A stretch of 64,000 nt of DNA from Telmatospirillum sp. (lineage in GTDB: Bacteria; Pseudomonadota; Alphaproteobacteria; CACIAM-22H2): contig JADCGL010000005.1 of NCBI GenBank assembly GCA_020248985.1, positions 1 to 64,000 of the forward strand, written 5' to 3'. A model generated the notes under the pieces. That model was not told where the DNA came from and made no database searches. It saw only the letters and a list, made by a program, of their open reading frames with translations. Shown piece by piece: positions 36,787 through 47,140 of the stretch (position 1 is its first letter; each line of letters opens with the position of its first letter). The position numbers and the translations under genes are program-made.

Positions 36787-37419
36787 ATGGAATTCACATC
36801 AGGATTGCGTAGATATATCGCCGACACGGTGCGCAGGTGGCGGGCAGAACCGCTCACGGATTTGGAATCCTTGAAGATTTTCGTGTCCGAGCGGGCGGCC
36901 CTGCTAGCCCAGCGCGCGTCGCGCGAGTTTTGCCGAAACTCGCTCGGCCATTACGGCCAAGCCGCGTTCGGCGACGAGGCGTTCCAGGCCGCCTTGCAGG
37001 TTTGCCGCTGGGAAAGCTTCGTGACGGTGCTGGCCGACATGCTGCTGGTGGTTGAGAGCGAATTGCGCAGCCCCGGCACGGTCGAGGACGCCAGCCTCAA
37101 TGCCGGGCTCGTGCGCGTCTATGCCGAGATCCTGGCCCAGTATCCGCCCCCGCCGAGCCGCCCCGACGGGTGGGGGGGCGACATTGCCGTTTTCGAGGCA
37201 CGGCTGCTGGCCGCGATCGCCAAACCGCCGCGCCCGGTCCAGAAGATCGCGATTCGCTCATCCAAGCGCATGTTCGAGACGCTGCCGGTCAAATCGGGCG
37301 TGCACGATGCCGACTACCAGGCCGTGGCGGGGGCCGTGAAGTTCGGCATGCTGTCGTTCCTGCAGGATCTGCGCCCGATGCTGCGCGGGGCCGAAACCCG
37401 CGCGGCCCTTGGCGGGTGA
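36787..37419 (+). CDS. Conserved hypothetical protein upstream of the CBS/nucleotidyltransferase gene
   Basis: A 210-residue soluble, mostly helical protein, with no family recognised. It has a proline-rich break YPPPPSRPDGWGG at about residues 119-131 and a C-terminal VAGAVKFGMLSFLQDLRPML. Its stop and the next gene's ATG overlap as TGATG, so it is translationally coupled to the DUF294/CBS protein and diverges from the symporter operon. Genes at this place in related clusters are thought to belong to one carboxylate-uptake regulatory unit; the function is unknown. Confidence 0.75.
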   Translation: MEFTSGLRRYIADTVRRWRAEPLTDLESLKIFVSERAALLAQRASREFCRNSLGHYGQAAFGDEAFQAALQVCRWESFVTVLADMLLVVESELRSPGTVEDASLNAGLVRVYAEILAQYPPPPSRPDGWGGDIAVFEARLLAAIAKPPRPVQKIAIRSSKRMFETLPVKSGVHDADYQAVAGAVKFGMLSFLQDLRPMLRGAETRAALGG

Positions 37420-38870
37420 TGGCAGGGCAGATCGCCCTCGATCTGTTTTTGGGGCGCGCGCGCGATGCGCTCGTCGAAGTGCCGATCGTCCCGCACGACA
37501 TGCCGATCGCCGCCGCCCTCGGCGTGCTGGCGGCCGCCAACGCCTCGGCGCTGCTCGCGGTCGATGGCCAAGGGCGCCTGGCTGGGCTGCTCACCGAGCG
37601 CGACGTTGTCACGCGCGTGGCCCTCAAAGCCGCCGCTGAGGCGCCGCTCGCCCAGTTCATGACGCCCGATCCCACCAGCGTTTCGGGCGACGAACATCTC
37701 TACCGCATCCTCGCACGGCTGCGGCGGCGCGGCTGGCGGCACATGCCGGTCGTCGATGCCGACGGTAAGCCGTTGGGCCTTGTGGCGCGTGCGGGCGCTT
37801 TGGCGGCGGCGGGCGCGCGCGTGCTGCGCGAACTCGACATTTTGGGCGGGCTCGAAGCGGCCTTGGGCGACCATCGCACGGCCAAGGCCGCACAGATCGA
37901 GCTTGCCCAAGCGCTGCTCGACGACGGCCTGCCCGCCCCCGACATCCAGCGCATCGTGACCGAGATCAACCGCGACCTGCATCGCCATGTCGTGGCCCAG
38001 CATCTGGCCGAGTTGGGGCCGCCGCCTGTTGCTTTCACGTTTTTGATCATGGGCTCGGGCGGGCGCGGCGAAAGCTTCCTCGCCCCCGACCAGGACCACG
38101 GCATGATGCTCGCCGACTATCCCGACGATGCGCACGACGCGATCGACGCGTGGTTCGTCGAATTCGCCGTGCGCATTTCGCAGACCCTTGCCGCGATCGG
38201 GTTCGATCTGTGCAAGGGCAACGTCATGTCGTCGAACCCGGTCTGGCGCAAGACCGCCTCGCAATGGGCCGAACAGATCGGCCGATGGATCGAGCGGCGC
38301 ACGCCCGCCGCCTTGCTCACCGCCGACATCTTTTTCGATTTCGAGCCGATCTTCGGCGATCCCGCACCGGCCGTGCGGCTGCGCGGCCAAGTGGCGGACG
38401 CGCTCAAGCGCCATCCGGGTTTCGCGCGTGCGATGCTGAGCGAAGACCGGCGTTTGAAAGTGGCCCTCGGCTTGTTCGGTCGCTTGGCGCCGATCGCCTC
38501 GGGCGAACATGCCGGCGAGATCGACCTCAAGATGAGCGGCACGATGCCGCTCGTGGCCAATGTGCGCTTGCGTGCGTTGCGCGCGGGCACGCTTGCGACG
38601 GGCACACGCGCCAGGCTCGAAGCGCTCGACGAAGCGGGCGCTTTGGCGCCGGGCGAAGCCGCAAGCCTTGCCGCCGCTTTCGAGACCGTGACGTATTTTC
38701 TGCTGCGCGGACAGCTTGACGCGGCGCGCGCGGGCCGCGTGCCGGGCAATTACGTGCGGCCGAGCGAGCTTGCGAAGCCCGAGCGCGCCAGGCTTGCCGA
38801 AGCATTGCACGCGATCGATCTGTTTGCCGCCGCCACGCGCGCCGAGATCACAGGCCGCCTGCTCGGCTGA
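37419..38870 (+). CDS. CBS-pair / DUF294 nucleotidyltransferase-like protein
   Basis: A 483-residue cytoplasmic protein. Residues 1-125 carry two CBS repeats (LLTERDVVTRVAL; HMPVVDADGKPLGLVAR), which sense adenine nucleotides. Residues about 200-340 are a DUF294 putative nucleotidyltransferase with GSGGRGES and the following DQDHGMML, the GlnD-type metal motif. A helical DUF294 C-terminal domain follows (about 350-480). GlnD-like domains suggest nucleotidylation or signalling. Homologues usually flank VC_2705-type symporters together with a DnaQ-like exonuclease, as here. The 3' end overlaps that convergent gene by 23 bases. Confidence 0.87.
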   Translation: MAGQIALDLFLGRARDALVEVPIVPHDMPIAAALGVLAAANASALLAVDGQGRLAGLLTERDVVTRVALKAAAEAPLAQFMTPDPTSVSGDEHLYRILARLRRRGWRHMPVVDADGKPLGLVARAGALAAAGARVLRELDILGGLEAALGDHRTAKAAQIELAQALLDDGLPAPDIQRIVTEINRDLHRHVVAQHLAELGPPPVAFTFLIMGSGGRGESFLAPDQDHGMMLADYPDDAHDAIDAWFVEFAVRISQTLAAIGFDLCKGNVMSSNPVWRKTASQWAEQIGRWIERRTPAALLTADIFFDFEPIFGDPAPAVRLRGQVADALKRHPGFARAMLSEDRRLKVALGLFGRLAPIASGEHAGEIDLKMSGTMPLVANVRLRALRAGTLATGTRARLEALDEAGALAPGEAASLAAAFETVTYFLLRGQLDAARAGRVPGNYVRPSELAKPERARLAEALHAIDLFAAATRAEITGRLLG

Positions 38871-40167
38871 GTTTGTGGGCGGCAAGGCGCATGTCGAGCG
38901 CCATGTTGGAGGCGGCCGCCAGATCGCCGTAGGTCGCAAGGCCGCGATGGCGGCAGATCTCGACGAGCTTGGCGAAGATCGCCGCCGTCGCGAGCGCGTC
39001 GTCGAGGGCCGAATGGCGCTGGCCGATCGCGATGCCGAGCAGGCCCGCAAGCCCTTCGAGGCTGTGGTCGGCAAGATCGGGAAACAGCCAGCGGGCGACC
39101 AGCAGCGTGTCGAATGGCGGATTGTCGAAGACGAAACCGCCCGCCTCGGCCGCACGCGCCACGAACGCCAGATCGAACGCCGCATTGTGCGCCACGAGCA
39201 CGGCATCGTGCGCGAAGCGCTTGAGCTGTGCTATCGCCGTCGCGGCATCGGGGGCACCGGCCACGGCCGCGTCGTCGATGCCGTGGATCGCTGTCGAAGC
39301 GGGCGGGATCGGCCGGCCCGGATCGACGAGCGTGGCGAAATTTTCGCTCGCCAGCACGCGGCTGCCGAGCACGCGCACCGCACCCACCGACACGATCGCG
39401 TCGTTTTCGACGTCGAGCCCCGTCGTCTCGAGATCGAACACGCAATAGGCAAGGGCGGCAAGCGGGCGGTCGGCGAGGGAAGCGTGCGACGGCGAAAGGC
39501 GCTGGGCGTCGAAATCGAAAAACGCCGGCCGCGGCGGCAGTTTCCTTGCGTTTGTCGCCGCGTCATCGGCGCCGAAGGTCAGCACGTAGGCATCGCTGGC
39601 GGCGGCTGGATCGCGCACCCAGGCAAGGCGTGCGGCAAACGGCCCGCGCCCGTCGGCGAGATGGATCTGGGCGGGCGCACAGCTGCCTGCGGCCGCCGCC
39701 GCAAAAGCCGCGTCGGCATCGGCGATCTCGAGCAGCAGACGCAAATCGCGCCGCAGGCCCACGGGCCCGCACGGCGCCAGCAATTCGTCGGCGCGCGCGT
39801 TGAACAGCAGCAGGCGATGGTCGCGGTCGGCGACGATCACGGCCTCGCTCAAATCGCGCAGGATCGCTTCGAGCCAGGCGCGGTCGTGCTGCAATTGCGC
39901 GTCGCCCGCATTCGCGGCCGCTTGCGCGGCTTCGCGTTCGGCGCCAAGAGCGCGGCGCTCGGCGGCGGCAAGCGCCAGGGTTTTGCGGAAAGCGGCTGCC
40001 GCGATCGCGAGGGCAAGCCCGAGCCCAAGGGCCGCGCAGAGCAGCGTCGCGCCGAGCCCGGGCGCTTGGCCGCCGCGCGCGAGGCTCCAATAGAGGCCCG
40101 CAAACAGCGCCAGCCCGAGCCCAAAGCCGAGCAGCAACCGCGCGACCGGAAGATGCGGCGACGACAT
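38848..40167 (-). CDS. Membrane-anchored PAS / DnaQ-like 3'-5' exonuclease
   Basis: A 439-residue protein. Two transmembrane helices (about 8-30 and 36-60) are followed by a coiled coil (about 62-95) and a PAS-like segment (about 96-200: DLSEAVIVADRDHRLLLFN). From 238 onwards is an RNase T/DnaQ exonuclease fold with catalytic DLE (D245, E247 in VFDLETTGLD), HNAAFD and HSALDDAL supplying the remaining acidic and histidine residues, so the nuclease site looks complete. A sensor-coupled nuclease at the membrane is inferred. It is convergent with the CBS/DUF294 gene, a pairing repeated in other genomes. Confidence 0.85.
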   Translation of the reverse strand: MSSPHLPVARLLLGFGLGLALFAGLYWSLARGGQAPGLGATLLCAALGLGLALAIAAAAFRKTLALAAAERRALGAEREAAQAAANAGDAQLQHDRAWLEAILRDLSEAVIVADRDHRLLLFNARADELLAPCGPVGLRRDLRLLLEIADADAAFAAAAAGSCAPAQIHLADGRGPFAARLAWVRDPAAASDAYVLTFGADDAATNARKLPPRPAFFDFDAQRLSPSHASLADRPLAALAYCVFDLETTGLDVENDAIVSVGAVRVLGSRVLASENFATLVDPGRPIPPASTAIHGIDDAAVAGAPDAATAIAQLKRFAHDAVLVAHNAAFDLAFVARAAEAGGFVFDNPPFDTLLVARWLFPDLADHSLEGLAGLLGIAIGQRHSALDDALATAAIFAKLVEICRHRGLATYGDLAAASNMALDMRLAAHKLSRAGGL

Positions 40168-40255
40168 GCGCCTGTTATAGCAAGAAATCCACGCGCCGCG
40201 ACAGCACCGCAGCCGGGCTTGCCGCAAGTTGCCGCCGGGTGCTATCGCTTTGGCC

Positions 40256-41425
40256 ATGACGCAAAACGCTTCGCCGGGCGGCTGGACGCCCCTTCCCATT
40301 TCGGTGCTGACCGGGTTTCTCGGCAGCGGCAAGACCACGCTTTTGACCAAGCTGCTGGTCCATCCGGCGATGGCCAAAACGGCGGTGATCATCAACGAAT
40401 TCGGCGAAATCGGGCTCGACGATCTGCTCGTCCAGGGCGAGTTGCTGAACCATGTCGATCCGGCGGGCCAGACCCAGTTCGTGAAGATGAATTCGGGCTG
40501 CCTGTGCTGCACCGTGCGCGGCGATCTCGAGGTCGCGCTGCGCGATCTTTATTTGAAGCGCGTGCGCGGCCAAGTGCCCGAATTTGTGCGCGTCGTGATC
40601 GAGACGACGGGCTTGGCCGATCCCGCGCCCATCCTGCACACGCTGATCGACGATCCCGTGCTTGCGGCCTATTACCGGCTCGACGGCGTGGTCGCGACGG
40701 TCGATGCGGTCAATGCCGATGCGCAGCTCGACGCGCAGTTCGAAAGCGTGAAGCAGATCGCCGTCGCCGACCGGCTCGTGCTGACCAAGACCGACATCGC
40801 CGATCCCGCCAAGGTCGCGGCCTTGCGCGCGCGCTTGGCTGCGATCAATCCGGCCGCACCGGTCATCGTGGCCGTGCAAGGCCAAGTCGATCCGGCCTTG
40901 CTGTTCGATGCCGGCCTCTACAATCCCGAAACCAAGACGGCCGATGTGCGCCGCTGGTTGGCGGAAGAAGCCTATGCCGCCAAGAAGGATCACGATCATG
41001 CGCACGATCATGGCCATGACCACGGGCACGATCACGCGCATGACCACGATCACGATCACGGCCATGGCCACGTGCATCACGACGTCAATCGTCACGACGA
41101 CCGCATCCGCGCGCATTGCCTCGTCGTAGCCGAACCCATGGAATGGGACGTGGTGGCGGGCTGGCTCGGCAGTCTTGCCCAGTCGCGCGGCGCCGATCTT
41201 TTGCGCATGAAGGGCCTCGTCAATGTGGCGGGCGAAGACCAGCCGGTGGTCGTGCACGGCGTGCAGCACCTGTTCCATCCGCCCGCCCGTTTGCCGGCGT
41301 GGCCCGATGCGGATCGGCGCTCGAAATTCGTGTTCATCACGCGCGACGTGCCGCGCGCCGATCTCGAAAAGACGTTGGCCGCCTTCCAGACCGATGCGGC
41401 CAAACGCGCGGCCCTGGTGCGCTAG
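40256..41425 (+). CDS. CobW/COG0523 family GTPase metallochaperone with His-rich loop
   Basis: A 389-residue G3E GTPase. Walker A is GFLGSGKTT (20-28), the family CxCC metal motif is C82-L-C84-C85, and the base-recognition motif is LTKTD. A histidine/aspartate stretch at about 243-280, mostly alternating DH and GH, is a metal reservoir typical of zinc-type ZNG1/YjiA chaperones. A CobW C-terminal domain follows (about 285-385). It probably delivers zinc (or cobalt) to client enzymes. The ATG at 40256 is used rather than a TTG 27 bases earlier. It borders the AT-rich island. Confidence 0.9.
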   Translation: MTQNASPGGWTPLPISVLTGFLGSGKTTLLTKLLVHPAMAKTAVIINEFGEIGLDDLLVQGELLNHVDPAGQTQFVKMNSGCLCCTVRGDLEVALRDLYLKRVRGQVPEFVRVVIETTGLADPAPILHTLIDDPVLAAYYRLDGVVATVDAVNADAQLDAQFESVKQIAVADRLVLTKTDIADPAKVAALRARLAAINPAAPVIVAVQGQVDPALLFDAGLYNPETKTADVRRWLAEEAYAAKKDHDHAHDHGHDHGHDHAHDHDHDHGHGHVHHDVNRHDDRIRAHCLVVAEPMEWDVVAGWLGSLAQSRGADLLRMKGLVNVAGEDQPVVVHGVQHLFHPPARLPAWPDADRRSKFVFITRDVPRADLEKTLAAFQTDAAKRAALVR

Positions 41426-41429
41426 ACAA

Positions 41430-41992
41430 GCTGCGTTAGAACGCGCGGTTGATCCGGACCCGGGCCCACCCCACTGCTGCTGACTTGGTCGGTGGAGAAT
41501 TAAACTTAAGTTTAGATTTTTTCCAATCGAATAAAACACTTTAAAAGTGAGATGCATTTGTGATGCTTCGAATAGTAGGAGCTCGGCTTTCCGCTGCTAG
41601 CAATAATCACCCAATTTGCGACATGAAATAATTTGACTTAGTTGATTGAGAAAAATAAGAAATTTTTCTCATGTATTTTGCGCTGAATCTAATGGCACTT
41701 TAAATGTGCAGCTCTGTCGAATGAGTGCAACGGCTCTTGTCTGAACCCCCAACTTGATCAATGCTCACGAAGAGCAGTTGATTCGACGAACTCTGACAAG
41801 ATTAAAAGACAACTTAGAACCATATAACGAGTTTATGGGATGTGCAGTACCTGAGCGTTAAAGCAGTAAATGACGATTTTCGACGCAGATCTCCCAGTTA
41901 GCCCAATCAGGTGTTCCTTTAGGTTATCTTTAAATGCAGCTGTTTGTTCTTCGCGTGTTGTGACTACCTACCCCAAAACGGGAAGTCCAATT
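41430..41992. other. AT-rich leader region of the defence operon (no gene)
   Basis: 563 bases without a supported gene. It holds a 14-bp perfect palindrome at 41501-41514 (TAAACTTAAGTTTA), two copies of a CACTTTAAA(A/T)GTG motif (41537-41549 and 41696-41708), a 9-bp inverted repeat at 41648-41670 and a possible -35/-10 pair (TTGACT 41633-41638, TAAGAA 41656-41661). G+C drops sharply from about 41490. An in-frame upstream ATG at 41870 has no ribosome-binding site and is not used. Confidence 0.7.
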
Positions 41993-43498
41993 ATGACAGA
42001 GATACCCACTCAGCTTGATGTAAAAGTGGCTAGTCGAAGTAGCATATTTATCAGTCATGCAACGCCCGGCGATAACGTTTTCGCGACTTGGCTCGGGTCC
42101 CGCTTGGCTATGGCAGGATATGATGTTTGGTGTGACCAGCAAAAGCTCATTGGTGGCGAGGATTTCTGGCGAGACATCGAAGCTGAGCTAAGGGCGAGGG
42201 TTGTCAAGTTTGTACTTGTCGTATCATCAAAGGCATTCGATGAGCGTGGTGGGCTGCGAGATGGGATCGCCAACGAAGTCGCGCTAGCGAATATGTTAAA
42301 AAAGCAGTTAAAAGACGATTATTTTATAATCCCGATTCGTATTGACGAAACGAAACACTCAGACTTCTCGATAGACTTTCATCGTTTGAATGGTGTTGAT
42401 TGTGTGCCCAATTGGGCCTCTGGGTTTGCAAAATTATTGAAAGTTTTGGAACGTGACAATGTTCCACGAAAGCATGGTGCCGCTGAGTCGCCGCTTGCTG
42501 CGTGGCGCGCTGTCCATCAGCAGCAGTCTCGTTTACTTGCTGATGCCCATGAAGAGCTGCAATCAAATTGGTTAAAGATCGAAGAGCTGCCAGAGAAGCT
42601 CCACTTTTACGAGATATTGCGACCTATCAAATCTTCTGAACCTCGTGAGATCGCGGCGTCTTGTTTGGTGCCCTGCTTCGACCATGGCCGCCTTTTGGGT
42701 TGCTTTACTGGACAAGATACATTTCAGGCAGCACTGGGGGCCGGTAATCCAATTGCATTGCGGGCAACTCTAGTGACAAACGACTTTCTAAGAGGCGTTA
42801 CCGATGGACTCATGCCTCTCGGAGAACGGGATGCACAAAACAAAATTACGTCGTTGGTGCGCAGAGCCTGGGATCAAACGCTAAAAAATAAGAATTTGCA
42901 GGGATATGAAATGGCCAATGGGAAAATCGCATGGTGGTTTCCGGAAAACGTGCCCGAGGATGGTCAGCTTCGATATCTGGATTTTAATGGTAAGCAGCGG
43001 CGGCGTGCGGTCACTGGCGTAAAAGGCAAGAAATTGACTTCAGATGGCAATACTGTGCCAAAATACTATTGGCATCTTGGGTTCACAGGTAAGGTGTTTC
43101 TGGGTGACCTCCGAGTCATTATTCTTCAACCGCGCGTGATAATTTCTGAAGATGGAAAGACACCAATTCAGGATAAAGTTAAGCTGAATGGTGTCCGTCG
43201 GTCGCTAACAAGTATGTGGTTCAACGAAAAATGGCGCGGCTTGGTTCTTGGGTTTTCTGCTTGGCTTGCCGATGGACAAGAGTGCATAACCCTTCCTATA
43301 TCACCTGCACCAAACGAAGCAGTAGTGAAGTTGGCAGCGCGTCCAATGGTGTTCCAATCCCAGATTTCAATCCAATCTGATCCGGTCAAGCGAGAGACAA
43401 CAGAAGCCGAAGAAGCAAGGGATGAACAAGACGAGTTGCATATGCGGTTGAACGATCCCGCATTCATCCTCCGCGATGAAATGGAGGAAACGGAATGA
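41993..43498 (+). CDS. TIR-APAZ protein (NADase subunit of a SPARTA system)
   Basis: A 501-residue protein. Residues 15-130 form a TIR domain: SIFISHATPGDN (strand A and BB region), AGYDVWCDQ, GGEDFWRDIE, and NEVALAN with E95 placed where the catalytic glutamate of TIR NADases lies. The rest (about 160-480) is beta-rich and fits the APAZ domain, which wraps the Argonaute partner and resembles the N and linker domains of long Argonautes. In characterised SPARTA systems, guide-directed target binding makes the TIR domains assemble and hydrolyse NAD(P)+, killing the invaded cell. The ATG at 41993 has GGGAAG 8 bases upstream. Its TGA overlaps the Argonaute ATG. Confidence 0.85.
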   Translation: MTEIPTQLDVKVASRSSIFISHATPGDNVFATWLGSRLAMAGYDVWCDQQKLIGGEDFWRDIEAELRARVVKFVLVVSSKAFDERGGLRDGIANEVALANMLKKQLKDDYFIIPIRIDETKHSDFSIDFHRLNGVDCVPNWASGFAKLLKVLERDNVPRKHGAAESPLAAWRAVHQQQSRLLADAHEELQSNWLKIEELPEKLHFYEILRPIKSSEPREIAASCLVPCFDHGRLLGCFTGQDTFQAALGAGNPIALRATLVTNDFLRGVTDGLMPLGERDAQNKITSLVRRAWDQTLKNKNLQGYEMANGKIAWWFPENVPEDGQLRYLDFNGKQRRRAVTGVKGKKLTSDGNTVPKYYWHLGFTGKVFLGDLRVIILQPRVIISEDGKTPIQDKVKLNGVRRSLTSMWFNEKWRGLVLGFSAWLADGQECITLPISPAPNEAVVKLAARPMVFQSQISIQSDPVKRETTEAEEARDEQDELHMRLNDPAFILRDEMEETE

Positions 43499-45012
43499 AT
43501 GATCAAAAACTCAAGTTTATCCCGGAGCCCCAGTTAGAGTTCGCCAACCGTCAGTGCGAAGAGCATCCCAAGGATGGCCTATTTCTTTATGGTCCAATTC
43601 CATCCCCGAGCGCCGGAGGTATTCTCAAGTATGGTGTTATCGCGACTGATGAGGGGATCAGGTTATTCGCTAAATGGCAAAAATCTGTTCAAGGCTACAT
43701 TCCACCCTTCAAGGAGAATGTGGCTCATCATTCAGCATTTCCAGGGTTTCAGGCCGCCTTTGGCTTAAAGTGGTCAGATGCACCACTTGTAGAGCTCGCC
43801 CTTGATTCAAAAGAGATCGCGAATTCTATCCGAATTCGGAATCGTCATGAAGCGATTAAGAAAACAGTTGATATCTTTACCAATGCAATAGCCTCACATC
43901 TGAACAAGGATGCTGATGTTGCGCCCGATGTTTGGTTCGTTGTTGTTCCCACTGAAGTTTACTTGTGGGGGCGACCGAAAAAAGCGCCCCCGCTGACGGA
44001 GCGGACTATTGGCGGTGCCAAACTGAAGGGCAGGGATGCCAAAGTTTTTCTCAGGGCGCCGTCTTTGTTTGAAGAGGACAATCAAGAAGCTCTGTTGCAA
44101 CTATATGACCTGAACTTTCATAATCAGCTTAAAGCTAGGCTGTTAAGTAAGGCAGTTGTCCAAATCGTTAAAGAGAGCACGCTCGATCAGGCTACTTGGC
44201 CTGAGGCGAGAGCCTCCGAGCGAACTGTTCAGGACCCGGCAACTATCGCTTGGAATCTATGCACTACGACATACTTTAAATCATCAGGGCCGCCCTGGCG
44301 TATTAGAGACATTCGGCAAGGTGTCTGCTACGTAGGAATTGTATTCAAAAAAGACCACGTTGATCCCGAATCAAGAAACGCCTGTTGTGGTGCTCAGCTG
44401 TTTTTGCGGTCTGGCGATGGTTTAGTGTTTCGAGGGGCGGTTGGGCCTTGGTACTCGAAGGAACTTAAGCAGTGCCACCTTCCTCGTGAGAAAGCTCATG
44501 AATTGATGTCCCTCGTAATTGAGGGATACAAAAATGTTCATGGGGAAGCACCAAATGAAATCTTCATTCATGGTCGTACAAGATTCGATAAAAATGAATG
44601 GGAGGGATTCAAAGATGCGGCAACAGGTTCTACAAAAATTATAGGCATAAGAATCAGAGGTACCGAAGATCTGAAGCTATATCGGTTGGCAAAACAGCCA
44701 CCCGTGAGAGGCACCTACTACGAGGTTAATGATCGGATGGCTTACCTCTGGACTAAAGGCTATGTGGCAAGGTTCAATACTTATCCTGGTTTTGAAGTAC
44801 CAAACCCACTGGCGATTAACATCGACTGGGGTAAGTCTTCAATTGCTGAAGTAGTGGCTGATATTCTGGCTCTGACGAAGGTTAACTTTAACGGATGCAC
44901 CTTCTCGGACGGACTGCCGGTGACGCTTAAGTTTGCGGACGCAATCGGTGAGATATTGACTGCTGCGCCTAATCTCGAAGGGGCTCCTCAGCCATTCAAG
45001 TACTATATCTAA
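43495..45012 (+). CDS. Short prokaryotic Argonaute (MID-PIWI, catalytically inactive)
   Basis: A 505-residue protein, the usual length for short pAgos, without N or PAZ domains. A MID-type guide 5'-phosphate pocket is suggested by NFHNQLKARL (H209, Q211, K213). The PIWI half (about 270-505) shows VCYVGIVF where the first catalytic aspartate should be, FIHGRTRF where another should be, and the C-terminal NPLAINIDWG...LTKVNFNG...PVTLKFA pattern of PIWI. The DEDX tetrad is absent, so it should bind guide and target but not cut. It is translated by ATGA overlap with the TIR-APAZ gene, with GGAGG upstream. Together they form a SPARTA-type abortive defence. Confidence 0.87.
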   Translation: MNDQKLKFIPEPQLEFANRQCEEHPKDGLFLYGPIPSPSAGGILKYGVIATDEGIRLFAKWQKSVQGYIPPFKENVAHHSAFPGFQAAFGLKWSDAPLVELALDSKEIANSIRIRNRHEAIKKTVDIFTNAIASHLNKDADVAPDVWFVVVPTEVYLWGRPKKAPPLTERTIGGAKLKGRDAKVFLRAPSLFEEDNQEALLQLYDLNFHNQLKARLLSKAVVQIVKESTLDQATWPEARASERTVQDPATIAWNLCTTTYFKSSGPPWRIRDIRQGVCYVGIVFKKDHVDPESRNACCGAQLFLRSGDGLVFRGAVGPWYSKELKQCHLPREKAHELMSLVIEGYKNVHGEAPNEIFIHGRTRFDKNEWEGFKDAATGSTKIIGIRIRGTEDLKLYRLAKQPPVRGTYYEVNDRMAYLWTKGYVARFNTYPGFEVPNPLAINIDWGKSSIAEVVADILALTKVNFNGCTFSDGLPVTLKFADAIGEILTAAPNLEGAPQPFKYYI

Positions 45013-45445
45013 GTCGTTATCGTAAATGTATCAGGCTTCCCACGGTTTCAGATGATGTCTGGGGTTAATGCATCTATTGCTTCTCTTTAATTTGTATCGA
45101 CCCTTGAGGGTTGGGCAAGATTGCGAAGCATAGCAATCCTTCAAGTTTAAAAGGGGACCAGAGACACGTCGTAAAGAGGCCTCTCGTTCAGAAACAGAAA
45201 AATCCGATTGCGAATCACTGATGTCGATTTATGGTCTTTGGTGTGCCAGCCGCGTCGCCGCACACTTGGACGGACGCGGCAATTGTGGCATGTCTATCCC
45301 TATGACATGAGAGTGTCGCTGAGGCTGCCAAACTGGCCGTAAATGAGGGCTAGAACAGGCAAAAACCCGCCAATGTTACTCAGGCGTGTTACTCAGTTGT
45401 TGCTCAGGTCGCTGAGGTCAATTTTTTACAAACGGAATCAATAAG
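45013..45445. other. Intergenic junction region downstream of the defence operon (no gene)
   Basis: 433 bases with no supported gene. G+C rises from about 45230 back to the chromosomal style, which suggests the island border. Near ettA lie three short direct repeats: GTTACTCAG (45375-45383), GTTACTCAG (45388-45396) and GTTGCTCAG (45399-45407). No convincing intrinsic terminator follows the Argonaute gene; only a small ACCC-TTGA-GGGT hairpin is seen near 45099. Confidence 0.6.
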
Positions 45446-47128
<1,683 letters not shown>

Positions 47129-47140
47129 GCGGGAAAGCTT

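Larger units (their letters stand above)
41480..45340. other. AT-rich, horizontally acquired defence island
   Basis: Base and codon use change abruptly: third positions are freely A/T, in contrast to the strongly G/C-ending codons on both sides. The island holds only the TIR-APAZ and short Argonaute genes plus flanking non-coding DNA. It is inserted between the CobW-type gene and ettA. No integrase, transposase or clear attachment repeat is present, so the mode of entry is unknown. Confidence 0.8.

Noticed and set aside
41870-41992. Upstream in-frame ATG extending the TIR-APAZ protein by 41 residues
   Set aside because: No ribosome-binding site and non-conserved composition; the ATG at 41993 has a good Shine-Dalgarno and starts just before the TIR domain.
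45013-45445. Possible integrase or transposase remnant
   Set aside because: Reading all frames gives only short peptides with no recognisable recombinase motif.
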